A stretch of DNA of 64,000 bases from the NCBI GenBank assembly GCA_963969345.1, contig OZ017770.1, positions 9,185,246 through 9,249,245 of the forward strand, read 5' to 3'. Shown one piece after another: positions 31,304 through 43,290 of this stretch; the first letter of the stretch is position 1, and every line of letters starts with the position of its first letter. This stretch comes from Turbatrix aceti (lineage: Eukaryota > Nematoda > Chromadorea > Rhabditida > Panagrolaimidae). The notes below the pieces were generated by a model. The model did not search any database. It worked only from the letters and a program-made list of their open reading frames with translations, and was not told where the DNA came from. A program made the position numbers and the translations under genes.

Positions 31304-32403
31304 TTATTCTTTAACTTCCGCAAAACCAATGCGTTGCTGTCCAAAGTCGTAGATAATGCAATACAATTGAAAGAATATATCTTGCAAAAGAAATTCATTT
31401 TTATTATCAAAAATGTTTAAAATATAGTCATTTGCTTCGTTGTAATCCGTAAATTGTTTTTTAGGAATAGTGAAGTTCTTTTTGTTTATGGTTAGCACAA
31501 TGTCGGGTACCAAATGAATATAAAACACTACTAAATCCCCCCACGCATTACCATTACAAAATTTAGTCATGATAGCGTTACGAAAATCCGTAGGTACAAA
31601 TATATTTTTCGAATGACTACCAGGCACTGCGACGGCTTTATATGAATTTTGAAAGCTTAAGTTTCCAGCATATGCATTGGATATCGTAAAATGAAAATTG
31701 CTCAGATTTGACACATTTGTGTAGTGCACGTCGCTGGAGCAATGTTCTGTATCAAATCCACCAAGCGTCATAACACCGGTACTTTCCGAGACGTTGCCAA
31801 AAACAGTACTGACATTCATTGCTGACAAGTAAGCTGTAATAATAGGTTCGCCAAAAACACCCTGATTAACGGCTTCAATAAATGGAGATGTTTTGTCGCC
31901 GACTGCAAGTCCAAGAACTCCGTCAAATTCGTTAAAGCCAAAACTGAATTCATAAGACATTGCTTGACCAAATGTAACATTTTCAACGACAATTCGGTCG
32001 CCGGTTGCTGTACCGAATGCAAATGTGTCAACGCCAAGAAAACCTTCCACGGTTTCCATAAAGTCGTAGGAATAAGAAACGGAAAAAGGTGAACCATTTT
32101 TTTGATAAGTCGATGACAGGCTTGAATTGAAAAATCTTGATGCCGTAGTGTTGGAAAAGTTGGAAACGTTTGGAATCCAAAAGTCGGATGAATTGATGTC
32201 TAAAAGAACTTTGAACTGCTGCGGAGGAGTGCCGACAGTAATGTCAGCCACATATCCAAAGCTTGTCCAGTTATACACTCCTTGGTAGAATGAATGTTTG
32301 TTCCGAACATTTTCAGATACGGAAAAGCCTTCGGTACCTTGATGATTGCGAAGAACGCAAAACCGACAAGATCAAATAGAAAGAGTGTTTTCATTGTAAT
32401 CAA
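31304..32403 (-). pseudogene. pepsin-like (A1) pseudoprotease, copy 1, frameshifted near start
   Basis: Intronless. The same protein as the intact gene at 43291-44385, but where that gene has TAGCA this copy has ATACGGAAAA (about 32318-32327, plus strand), a net gain of 5 bp. The frame starting at the normal ATG (MITMKTLFLFDL) therefore leaves the protease frame after about 25 codons. The remaining 320 codons stay open. Translation could only restart internally, without a signal peptide, or be rescued by splicing that I cannot see. As in the intact copy, the active-site motifs are DIN and VPG rather than DTG. Confidence 0.75.
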
Positions 32404-32611
32404 ATGCTAATTTAGTAGCGCAATGAAAAAGGCACTGTCCGGCTGTTAGCGTTTTCACCATTCAAATGCATCGAAGCTCTGAACGATATCATTACAAATA
32501 AATGACAGTAACAGTAAAACCTTAAACATTGAAAACAAATGGTACTCTCATTGTATGAAAATACGTTTATCACACCGTGATACGGGCTTTTATTGTTATC
32601 AAAGAATAACA

Positions 32612-32930
32612 ATGCTAAACTTTGCACCATATGTTTTGTTGAGCACCTTTGTTTGAATTTCTTTTTCCGTATTTGTAACCGGGGAAATCAAAAATGCATT
32701 TTTGACAAAAAAATGGTTTCCTTCGTCATCGATTGATTACATAAAATTTTTTTCTGATTGTCAGTACAATGTCGGGCAGAGAATAATTAACTGATTGTAT
32801 ATCGCTTAGACAGCGACCCAGCGTCAAGACTCCACCGCTTTTCAAATAGTGGCCATTAACTGCTGACGTTCATTGCAGACAAGCAAGACGACCATAAATG
32901 CATATCCAATTCCCCCGCCATGCTTTGGCA
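32612..32930 (-). pseudogene. relic of a second pepsin-like gene, copy 1
   Basis: On the minus strand the order LSAMNVSS, then GGVLTLGRCLSDI, then LPDIVLTIRKKFYVI, then NHFFVKNAFLISPV to a stop parallels LSAMNVST, TGVMTLGGFD, VPDIVLTINKKNFTI and the C-terminal part of the neighbouring pseudoprotease. At least one frameshift and several stops break it. The N-terminal half was not found. It recurs at 46337-46655. Confidence 0.55.
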
Positions 32931-34038
32931 ACACACAAAGGCTATTTTGATACTTGTGGTAGCATTTTTACCTGCTCTGGAGTGTTCTCTTCATTGTCCG
33001 GTGCCAAAAAGAAAAAAGTACCACTCTGCGCAAAGCCTTCAACAGGGACAGAAACTCTATGCGCGAGCAAAGCATAAAGCACAAATGCCGTCAAAAAGTT
33101 ATGTTTAGAAAACAATTTATGTATCATTCGATAAAATAAAACGGTAAAAAAAGAAGGAGGAAAAAATTTGACTTTACAATAAATTTTAATTTTACTGATA
33201 AAATTTTTTTCGTCAAAACACAAAAAAGTCAATTTTTTTGATTACAATAAAACATCCAGGAAGCTAAACAATATTTCATTCGTCAAGGACATCGGGCAGA
33301 GGCGTCAGATTTGATTTTTGAAGAAAGTCATGCAACATTTTTTTTTGAGTTTTTGATGAACAAGAAGAGGACAACATGAATCATATTTTTGACAATTTTT
33401 TGAAAACGATCAAACTATGTATTTGATGCTTCTGGACGATGCTTTTCCTCGGAAAGACTTCATTGTCATAATCGATAAGTTCTGAAGGACGAAACGCCAA
33501 TCGAACGCCAACGAAGAGCAAATTGACGATTTTTTCATGCGTGTTTCTGATGTTGGTTTCTACTTTTATGTATAGCTATATTTTACCGTGGAAATGTTGT
33601 ACATACAGCTATGTTTTCCCGTGAAAGCGGCCGAAGCCGAAGAACAAGATCCTCAGCTTAATATAGCTATATTTTCCCGTGGAAATTGGCTGAATCCAAT
33701 ATCCTCATCATGGTGGAGCGCAACCTACAAATAAAAGTATCATGGTGGAGCGCAACCTACAAATAAAAGTATCATGGAACGCAACCTACGAATAAGTTCA
33801 AAAGTAAGTGATTTTTGCGGTTTTATTTGCAGAACTGTTCCAATTTTTGTTTCCAGAATGAATACGATGATTGACCACAGCATTCGCGTACCAGTGCCCC
33901 GCGAAGTCTACCGCCGGACACGATTCAATGCCACAGCCACCACGGATGCTTCACTTCGGCCATATTAATGATTGGAAGCGGAAAGTTGTGCAAACTGCGC
34001 AATTTCATTGACATATTTTTTTATTTTCTTTGTTTATT
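32931..34038. other. intergenic with short tandem repeats, copy 1
   Basis: Contains two small repeat sets (listed) and short open stretches without splice support. No gene was recognised. Recurs at 46656-47763. Confidence 0.45.
33566..33800. repeat. two short tandem repeat sets
   Basis: The motif TATAGCTATATTTTCCCGTGGA occurs three times with variants (near 33572, 33603, 33662). A 32-bp unit starting TCATGGTGGAGCGCAACCTA occurs twice exactly and once with changes (33708, 33740, 33772). Confidence 0.7.
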
Positions 34039-34493
34039 TTACACAAAGTATATTATACATGTAAAAAAAATGAATACAATAAATACATATGACAAAATGT
34101 AGATCTGATGAAAAAAGGGGAGGGGTGGGAGGAAAAATTTGAAAAACCACTGCGGACCGGGCGCTTGAACGACAGTTTGTGTTTTGCCTAAAAACCTGGG
34201 ATAAAAAGTGACCAAAATGTTGAAATTTTTTTTCAAATTCACTAACCAATATTTGCCACTAGGCAAAAGAGCGAAAAAAAAATATAAAAAAAATACCCAC
34301 CTGAGTCGGCGTGCACCATCCATCTGCCGGGGTCGCCGTATACATCGACACGTAGGTTGAGTGGGCAGACTTTGGCGCCCTGCGCTTGCCAAAGCGGCAC
34401 TTCTTTGACAACAGTCTCTCTGTTAACAAAGATTGCGGTCTGGCGAGCCGTCGGCAATACATAAACAACGGACGCTGCTCATTATCGCGAAAC
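34039..34493 (-). pseudogene. 5'-truncated unrecognised gene, copy 1
   Basis: The exon-like stretch ending at 34301 (donor CAG|GTGGGT) reads TARQTAIFVNRETVVKEVPL, then VCPLNLRVDVYGDPGRWMVH. A possible following exon reads GKTQTVVQAPGPQWFFKF. The duplication junction at 34493/34494 cuts it off from its native upstream sequence, which exists only at the copy 2 end (48219 onward). Family unknown. Confidence 0.4.
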
Positions 34494-35281
34494 GACAAGG
34501 AAGACGTCGATGGCTAACCAAATGGACTCAAAAATGTCTTTGTCGAGGTGGCGCTTCGTCTTCGAGATTTCGACAACCGGGACATCCCATTTTGAAACAT
34601 TCGGGTGCAATTCCGTATCATCGTACTTCAGGTGAATTCCACAAACGTGTTTAAGGATTTCGGTTGGAGTGCCGTTCGAAGGCCATTTCTTAAACTGCTC
34701 TTCTTGGCCTGAGACGAAGACGGCAACCACTCGATCCCATTGTTCCGGGATCAGTTTCTCGGGACTGCCGATGATTTCGTAAAACATCGTCTCACCAGAC
34801 GCACTGCGATGAGAAATGAGAGGATCGAAATTCTTCATACCAGTAGTTGACTTGTTGTCTTCGGGAGAGATGTACTTTAGCGTCTCCAGGATGCCTCGGG
34901 CGTTATCGGTCGTAATGAGTGAAATCGAGTCGCAGGGAACGATGATGATAGGAGCGGGACGTCTTTCCAGAGGTTTTTTCGACGAATCGGTAATTCGGAG
35001 TTTGCGCTCTGAAGGTATGTATTGTAAAAAGTTAAAACAGACAAAAAAATTACTTTGAAAAGACATTCCGGGCCGGATGTCAAATTCTTCCTCGCCGTCA
35101 TTGACTATTTGTTGATCGAAACGATCGTACACACCGAGAGAGAAAAACGGCGACAACATGAGGGGCGTGGTGTCCACAGATTGCTTCCCGTCTTCTGGAG
35201 TCTGAAATTATCGAAATATACACATATACATTCATCTAAATGCAAAAAAAAACATACCGAGGAAGGCATCTCCTGATCCAT
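34482..35281 (-). CDS. cdc-73: CDC73/parafibromin C-domain protein, copy 2, altered C-terminus
   Basis: Same exon structure as copy 1 (start at 35281), same protein until the last few residues. The tandem-duplication junction at 34493/34494 replaces the native final codons (ANKPWLQ) with three different residues (VSR) and an immediate stop in the neighbouring sequence. The last helix of the Ras-like domain is therefore slightly shortened. It has lost its native 3' UTR and must use whatever poly(A) signal lies in the joined sequence. Confidence 0.78.
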
Positions 35282-35855
35282 CCTTGGTTAACACCAGCTC
35301 TTTCACAAGACAAAAAACAGCACCATACAAAATCGTTCACTCAACGAAAACTGTGTTTGGCAAAACGTTCCGACAAAAAATATTTCACTTAAAAAAAACT
35401 ATGCGACTCACTCAGTGAACGCGATGATCATGCCAACCAGGGATGGGTGGGTGAACGTTCGTGTTCGTGTTCATGTTTGTTCATTATTTCATTATTTCGA
35501 ACAAACAAAAATTATTCACAAAATTCGGGTAGATTTAGAAAGGGTACTGCAAAAACGCTTTTCCATGATATACAATGACATAACGTTACTCGGCAAAAAC
35601 TATGAAGTGTATGTATCAAGACTCTTACAGATTTCAGATTATACGAATTTACTTATTTTTACCCAAATAAATCAAATTTTTACCAGCAGTAAAAAAAGCC
35701 TGTTCAATGGTCGTTTGTGTTCGTCATCACAAAAAATATCTATCTTTGATTTGTCGAGATGTCAAAGGCTTTTGGAGTGCATGACCAATGCGAATAACTG
35801 TTTCGGCCCCGTCGGCCCCGTACAACTTCTAGGACACCTTTTCTTCGGCTTTCTT

Positions 35856-36603
35856 TTATCGGTCGTTTTTGAGGGCCTGGAGCGTCTCAAGGATTTTGGC
35901 TTGAATTTGCTGGAGATTGACAATCGCCTTTTTGATGTGATCGAGTTTGGTCAAAAGAGCGAAGTCTTCTGACAGGATATCACGATAGGCTTGTGTCCAG
36001 TTCTCCAGGTTCGGGAGCGGTACGGCTTTTTTGACGAGAGCTTCCGTTGCGGCGTTGGCTGCCGTGACTCACTGCCCGTGAGATGTTTCAGGTACAGCGG
36101 CAGTCGTTGCCGTAGGGTGGTATGCCAGCCCCCATGTCAAATTTTTTCATGCTCATTTGGAAGTAGCTGCTTTATGGTCGTATGCATAAATGGTTGCATG
36201 GGCATTTGATCCAATAGGACCATTTAGCTTCAGCAGAATCAGGAACTGCAGTGTATTTTGCGCGACGTTGATGACTTTTGTGTATCTCTTACTGTCGTAG
36301 CTGGAACTTTGTCCGTCTGATTCCGGCATCAGCCCTGCGTCGAATCGTGCCTGGGTGATCAGGCCAATTGTTTTGGTGATCCATTGGGAACCTGATTTGA
36401 AATGGTTTACTGCAGCAACGTCCCCCATCCGTCGTTCACATTCGGGAACGCCGATAGGGCTGCTTACTTCGGGATCAAAGCAAATGCTGCGAGAAGCAAT
36501 CGTTCTGAAACGGTTTGGATATTCAGTGTTCAAAATAGGCCTTGGCTAATTCGGCCTGTGCTTTTATGCTCTCTGCTTCCTTCCTCTCTGTTGAGCTGCT
36601 CAT
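35856..36603 (-). pseudogene. decayed gene of unknown family, copy 2
   Basis: Identical to 23869-24616, including every frameshift and stop, so decay preceded the duplication. Confidence 0.5.
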
Positions 36604-37938
36604 CGTTACACACAGTAAGCTAATGTAATGCCTAATCATAGTGCGTGGCGGAGCTTTTTGGCCTATGTATATATTTTTTTTGACAGTATGGCTACCTGAA
36701 CAAAATGATATAAAATCCTCCCTTCTCTCTTTTTCTGATTCCCAAAAAAATTGTCACCCCAAAAAATTATGCTTAAAAAATTGAAAGAGCCAAAAAAATT
36801 GAAAGAATGATGCTTACTGCCCCAAGAAAAGGTATAAGAATTTTGGAAAGCAAGACATAAGCAAAATTGAAAACCATGTCCCATTCGTAATTAGCATAAA
36901 TTTTGTAAAGTCTCGTCATAAAACAGAGTTTTTAAATTTTGCATATACCCGGTATACCATTTGGGGTAAGGTAGCTGAATTGGCTAAAGTTGAGCAATCT
37001 TTGCAGTTGATTGCATAGTTGTCGCCGTGTACGTCAGAACTTGTGGATACTGGTGTTGATTATATTCATGCGCTGTGAAACGGGAGCGTGTTGTGATCGC
37101 CACTCGGTTTTACATATAGTAATATATAGTGCTATATATTTACATATAGTAATATATTTACATATAGTAATAAATATAACAACATAATGGTATTTATATA
37201 TCCTGAAAAAAAAGTTATTACAGGGATAATCGAAGGAAAAGTTTTTAGACACGGAAAAAAAATCAACCAACCAGCCAGCAGAAAACGCAAAACGTTCGCG
37301 TTCGTTTCAGTTTGTTAGCGAACAAATCCAACTTTTTATGTATGTTTATGTTTGTTCAAGAACAGATTTACTTTGTTTGAATTCGTTTGCAAACAAATAT
37401 AAAATTTCCGAACAGGAACGAACAACATTTTAGGTAAAATTAGTTCAGTGGGGTCGAAATCAATGTTATTCGTCAAAAAATGGCAATTGTTTAGTGTACA
37501 TTGACTTCGGCCATGAAAAGTGTAAAAAGACCGTTATTGAAAAGTGAAAACGCATAGTATTGCAGTTTAGATTTTTCTGCCCAGGAAAAAAAAAATTAAT
37601 ACATAAATTATTAAAATAATTTGTTTGTTCGCGTTAATTTGAAAACACGGTCAAAAATGTTTGTGTTCGTTCAAGAACAAAAAAAAGGCAGTTCACTTAT
37701 CTCTGATCGAGACACGCATTCAAGACCAGTAGCCAGTGACACGACACCATCCTAGGAGACAAAAATTTAATAGTCAGTAAAGTCGAGAAGCAAGAGACAG
37801 AAGTGCTAAATCGAGGTTCGAAAGGCCTGACTACAAATGAAGAAGTGAAAAACAAGGAGAGTTGAGCGTGCTCGCAAAAAAAGCCACAACATTGCTCGCA
37901 GAACAAAATATATCGCAGCAGCGATCTGCAAAAAAAAG

Positions 37939-38460
37939 ATGACAACGACGGCCGACGATCCCCCGCCGGCAAGTCTGAAATTGCGTCGAAAAGCCTTCAT
38001 TCGATTAGAATTGTTCGATATAGGTGCTACTAGCCGGGGCTTGAAAGACTTTGCCCGCGAGACACCTTTATTGACTACGGACTGGCTTTTGATGACTTCA
38101 AACGTGCAACAATGGTCACCAATAACAAAGTCGTTGCCGAAAACGCAGCAGACATCGTTGATTGCCAGATGCAACAACAGGAGGGGCAATTGTTTAATTG
38201 CACAATTTATGTGGTATGTGGATATACGTAGAAAACGTTACATTCATGGATGGATGTCAACAACCAAGTGATTTCCATCAACGGACAATTTCTCAAAATT
38301 TTATTCGGGTGCGACAGTTTTTGGAAACTCTGTAAACCGCAAAAAAATCACGGACAATGTCAAGTTGAAAGCGACATTGTCATGTCAAGCTGCTCATCTT
38401 TTCGAGCTGCAGACAAAGGTGACTTCAATCGAAAATACTACCGAAATATTTAAATATTAA
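37939..38460 (+). pseudogene. possible decayed gene, copy 2
   Basis: Identical to 25952-26473 in all frames compared. Same uncertainty. Confidence 0.28.
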
Positions 38461-40290
38461 TGAGCGTCCCAAAAAATATCTAAGCTAGTAAAAACGAAAA
38501 AAGCAACGAAACGGAGAACAAACTGAGCGCTTTGATACGAAGGACTAGCACAAGTAAACGCTCAGAAAGCTTCTGCTTTGCATGAACGTTGGAATCACCG
38601 CTTTTCTTGATTTTCGATATCACCAGAAAGATCAGAATACGCGAAACAAACAAAGCGCAGAGCAAAGGTGAACACATTGGATGGAAAAGAAAATGTTTGG
38701 AAGCAAGCAGAAATGGATCAAAGTTTCGTGGAGCTCGATTGCAGTTATCAACCATAAAAATTGCTTTGTAATCACATCGCAAGCCATCGCGTGCATTCAA
38801 AGAATCCTCCTGACTCCGATTTATCAACGGAAAGCCAGCAATGCAAGTTCTACGCTGTCTGCTCAATGCAAAAAGCTGCGATCGACGTTCATAACGTTGA
38901 CGCTCGCGTAATTCACTCAAGTGATGCCCTGAATCGTCGTCTACGAGTCGATTGAGCGCGTTTGTCTGTTTTTTTCTGTTGTGAGGAATCGAAGAAAAAA
39001 AAGCAGGGACAGACGAACACGCATTCTTTCTGCAGTCGCTACTCAGATTCGACTTTGGTGGTCCTCTTCTTTATCATTTTTGGTCATTCTTATCATTCGT
39101 ATCATTGTGGCCATACTCAAAGAAAGCCGGCAATAATGCTGTGATCATGTTCCCACGGCCACGGCACTTTTTTACGTAAATGGCGTCTGTTTTACGTCTT
39201 TAATCTCGCGCGATAACGCTTTTCATTGTTTGAGTAAACGAGTTTGAACGTGTACGCGCATTGTTCCTTTCGCTTGGAATTTTTTTGAAGGAGACTTACG
39301 TCTTGGATTGTTTAAAGAAAAAAACAAAATTAATTTACAATTTACAAGAATAATAATTAAATCAAGAGATTGTAAAACAAATCATTTAACAATTTTTATG
39401 CTTGTTAAAAAGTGCATGATTGCGCGGATAGGTAAAAAATTTCTAGCTTTTCTTTTCCTCTGTGATCACTTTGACAGTAGTTTTGCGTTATCCTGTTGTT
39501 CTGCAAACAAACCCGTCTTTTTAATGGATGCGTCGACATAAATTTGCTCGCGGAGCAAATCTCGTTTACCTCGTCGATTGCTGACTGAAATGCCCGAACA
39601 TTACGGTGAATGAATGGATGAAAGTCGATTTTTCAACTTCTTTAGAAGATTTGAACGGCTACCTCTCGCATAAACGGCAAAAATTTGTATCCAGGTTCTC
39701 TGTGTCCGGATCAGCATCAGCATTACGTAGATATGATGTTTGAAAAAAGGATTGATAAACATTGCCGGTGTTTTGTATAAAAAAAACAATGATACACTAT
39801 TTATGATATTAAAAAAAAAGACTAGGAAACAAAGAAACCATTTGCGTGCCTCCGAGGTAATCTGCGTGCGGTTCGTGCAAGCAGAGTTGCTGATTAGTTT
39901 GACGGAGTAAATGAGCCAGTTTAAGGTGAATTGTCATCTCAAGCATAGGCTACCAACAATCACTTTTGAGCAGGTTTGAACGGCAGACACTCCCTTTCAC
40001 TCCAGAAATTTTTTTCACCCCAGAAACATATGTATTTAGTGACTTATACGTGTGCGAGTTAGAAGTTTTGATCCTAAGACGAATCGTTTCTACGGATCCC
40101 GTTGACTTTACTTCTGAATAAGGTTACTTGATAAGAAAATTAAATTATGATCTTGTTGTAGGACATCTGCAGTGTTGTACGTCTTGTTGATAAAATCTTT
40201 TTTAACAACAATTTACAAAATAATAAACAATCAAACAGTCTTTTTTGTTTTTGAGTGTATACAATTTTGATACCAGTTTTTTTAGCTGCA

Positions 40291-41506
40291 ATGGCGCTTT
40301 CTACCGAAGTTGGAAGAGTCAACGTTCGAGGCTTGCAGTTGGTGTTTACCAAAGTTAGTTGCATTGTATGTTTTATTTATTTATTTATTTATTTCACCAT
40401 TACTCAGTGGTTAGTTATCATTAGACCAGATGTTAGGAGGTACAAATGATGTCCACGTAGGTGTAAATAGATATGTATAGATGGTCACTAAAGTATTAAC
40501 TTTACATTTTTTAAGATGGATTCCCGGCCATATTTTCAAAATGAACTCGTGATTCTTCCACCTGGAAGAAAAACGAAAAATTCGATGTCTTCTGAGTTTC
40601 AAGTCCTGTTGTCCACGATCTTGAGAGAATGCGAAGGCGAAATCAACGTCTCCTTTCTCGAAGCTTATTGCGGGCATCGAGAAATACTTGCTTTCTCCTC
40701 GGCTTTAATTGAAGTAATCTCTGAGCAGCAGGACTTTGGCCAAATTCAAAAGGTGACGTTTATTGACAAGGCGGTTTTCCCTCTTATTTGCATGCGAGAT
40801 GCGTTGCGCAAGGCCTTCTACCCTGATCTGGCAACGGCAGTGCAGGAGAACGAGTCGGCATTCTCGACGTTCTATTACGACGTCAACGAGGTACCGGTCG
40901 ACTCGGTTTGCGCAATATGTCTGTGTTCACCTGTCGAAATGGAGATGCCAGGCGACGAGGCTGTCAGGCTCATCGAATGCCCTCATTTTTATCACCGAAA
41001 GTGTATCGACGCAGCACTGAGACACGATCTGAAGTGTCCGGTGTGCACGAAAAAGTATACTTTCAACTACGGACCCATGCCGGGTGGCACCACTATGCAT
41101 GTCAAACGTCTGCCCGAAACCGTGCCACATCGTCCGACGGCAAGCGGCTACTACAAGGTCAAGTTTGTCGTCCCAAGTGGCTTTCAGAACGTAAATAGAT
41201 TTTACTACATTTTAAAATGCCCGAATTTTAAACACTGATTTTTAGGAACTTGATCCAAATCCTGGCATGCCATACATGGGTGGAACTCGCTCGACTTACC
41301 TTCCCATCGACCAAGAAGGAGACACAGCTTTGACATGGCTGCGGTGGGCGTTCGACTACCACAAGCTCTTCGTCATCGAAAACAACATCATCGCGTGGAC
41401 GATTCCGACCATGCTCAAGGCTGACAAAGACTCGCCGAATGATTTCTTCCAAAGCTATTTTGCTGTTCTCCATTCCAGACTGCAGGAATTGGAAGTTCTT
41501 GACTAA
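40291..41506 (+). CDS. Deltex-type RING E3 ubiquitin ligase, copy 2
   Basis: Exons 40291-40353, 40516-41190 and 41246-41506. Identical translation to copy 1, RING-H2 and DTC domains intact, about 12 kb of upstream sequence also shared. Both copies should be expressed alike unless distant elements matter. The retroposon tail in intron 1 (40388-40467) is present too. Confidence 0.87.
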
Positions 41507-42204
41507 ATTTCTTTTTTCTGATTTGTTGTTTGTCTTTTTGTTTTTCGTAGTTAATGTTTAGATAAATTTTTAAAGTACATATATTGGGCAAGTAGTTTAT
41601 GATACATATGTACTACCAACGTTTTTATACTTTACACAATGTTATACAACCAACGTTTTTACATAGCTTTGGACCGCAATCTCAGTTTTTCTGTTCATCC
41701 GCTGGTTTTTGTGAAACGTGCAGCCAAGGATTTGGTTTTAGTCTACGAAATCGAATCCTGTGCCGCATTTTGAATTTAATAACCTAGAGGTTGAAAAAAG
41801 TGCATTTAAGAAAATCTTTAATCGATGCGTCAATTCATAGAAATGGATTTCTACGGTTTGGGTACTGATTTTCTTGGGTTTGATAACTTTAGACATATTG
41901 CGAAATGCTTCGCTAATTTTGACAATGACAACGCCTGTTTTTGTTTAAAACAGATATAATATTTACGCAATTCAAGAACAATAAAAGCTCAGCAACAATA
42001 AAACTTCAATTTTAGTGATGACTGTCTGATGCTCCTACGTCATTTTAACAATTGTTATAATCATGACTCACGTACTGGTTGTAGAAAAATATCGTCAACA
42101 ACCTACATACGAACTAGAACGTTCCTGTAATTTCCGTTTACTAGATGACATATATATTTCCTTTAGGAAACCCATCGTCACCTCACAACTTTTACTATTT
42201 AGAA

Positions 42205-42673
42205 ATGCAAGTGCTTGTCCTCATCGCTGCCCTAACGACCGTCGCTTACGGTTTTATCGGTCGCGATCAAGCTTCCGGTGCCTACGGCACTCTCATGTGT
42301 AACAACGTACCAGCTGCTGGCGTCACCATCAAGCTTTACGACGACGACAGAGGCTTGGATCTTGATGATCTCATGGGCAGAACTACGACTAACATCAATG
42401 GCTACTTTCAGGTTGCCGGCTACACCGACGAGATCACAACTATCGACCCAAAAATTAACGTAAGATCTCTATTTTTGTACTTGACAACGCCGTAATTTTT
42501 TTTAGATCTACACCGACTGTAATGATGGCGTTAGGCCCTGTCAGCGCAAAATTTCGATCATGATTCCTGACCAATACATCACGCCCGGCAAAGTTGCCCG
42601 AGCATTTTTCAACTTGGGCACCATCCAGCTTGCGGGCAAGTTCCCCGGCGAAACCCGCGATTGCATTCACTAA
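42205..42673 (+). CDS. transthyretin-like (TTL/TTR) secreted protein, copy 2
   Basis: Exons 42205-42459 and 42506-42673. Identical translation to copy 1, with signal peptide and complete TTL domain. Confidence 0.92.
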
Positions 42674-43290
42674 CTTGTAAATTTGGTTTGAACGCTTTCT
42701 GCTTTATTCTAAATGTCTGCAATTATAAGTCAATTCTTCAAGCTATGCATGTAATGAGGGATAATAAAATACATACTGTATAACAAGGTGTATGCAGAAA
42801 CGATTAAAAGTAGCGTGTAGCAGTTGTCAAGTAGAAGAACGGCGTTGTCAAGTACAAGTAGCAGTGTGTTACCCAAAATATCTAACAAGTCCGTAAAACA
42901 GAAAAAGGGGCCGTAACCAATTCGGAACTACTGCAAAGTAGACAACAAGCAAAGCACGGCGTTGGATTTTTATGCGCGAACAAAGCATAAAGCACAAACA
43001 TATTATATAGAACATGGAAAACTTTCTTTGTCGGGTACAGACGTATCGGACGCGATTTAACACACGTTAGATAAGAGTCTCGACGTAAGAATTGTTTTGT
43101 GTCCGCAAAGCACTTACTTAGTGAATCATTCATTCACCGTTGTTTTACGATGTCTGAAAAAATTTAACTTTTTGTATAAGGTTTTCGTACATCGTCACAA
43201 GGTTTATTATGCCGTTGCTCGTCAATTTGGGGAATGATAATGCCTTATGAATACGTTATTATCACATTTATTGCATCAGTAAAGAAAATA

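Larger units (their letters stand above)
22506..34493. repeat. 11,987-bp direct tandem duplication, copy 1
   Basis: Everything from 22506/22507 to 34493 recurs from 34494 with a constant offset of 11,987 up to the protease locus, and 13,725 after it. All translations compared outside that locus are identical. The left boundary is inside the last codons of CDC73. The right boundary is inside an unrecognised minus-strand gene. Shared sequence at the junction is only about one base. Confidence 0.95.

Noticed and set aside
31816..32097. 93-codon frame inside each protease-like unit
   Set aside because: Out-of-frame shadow of the pseudoprotease.
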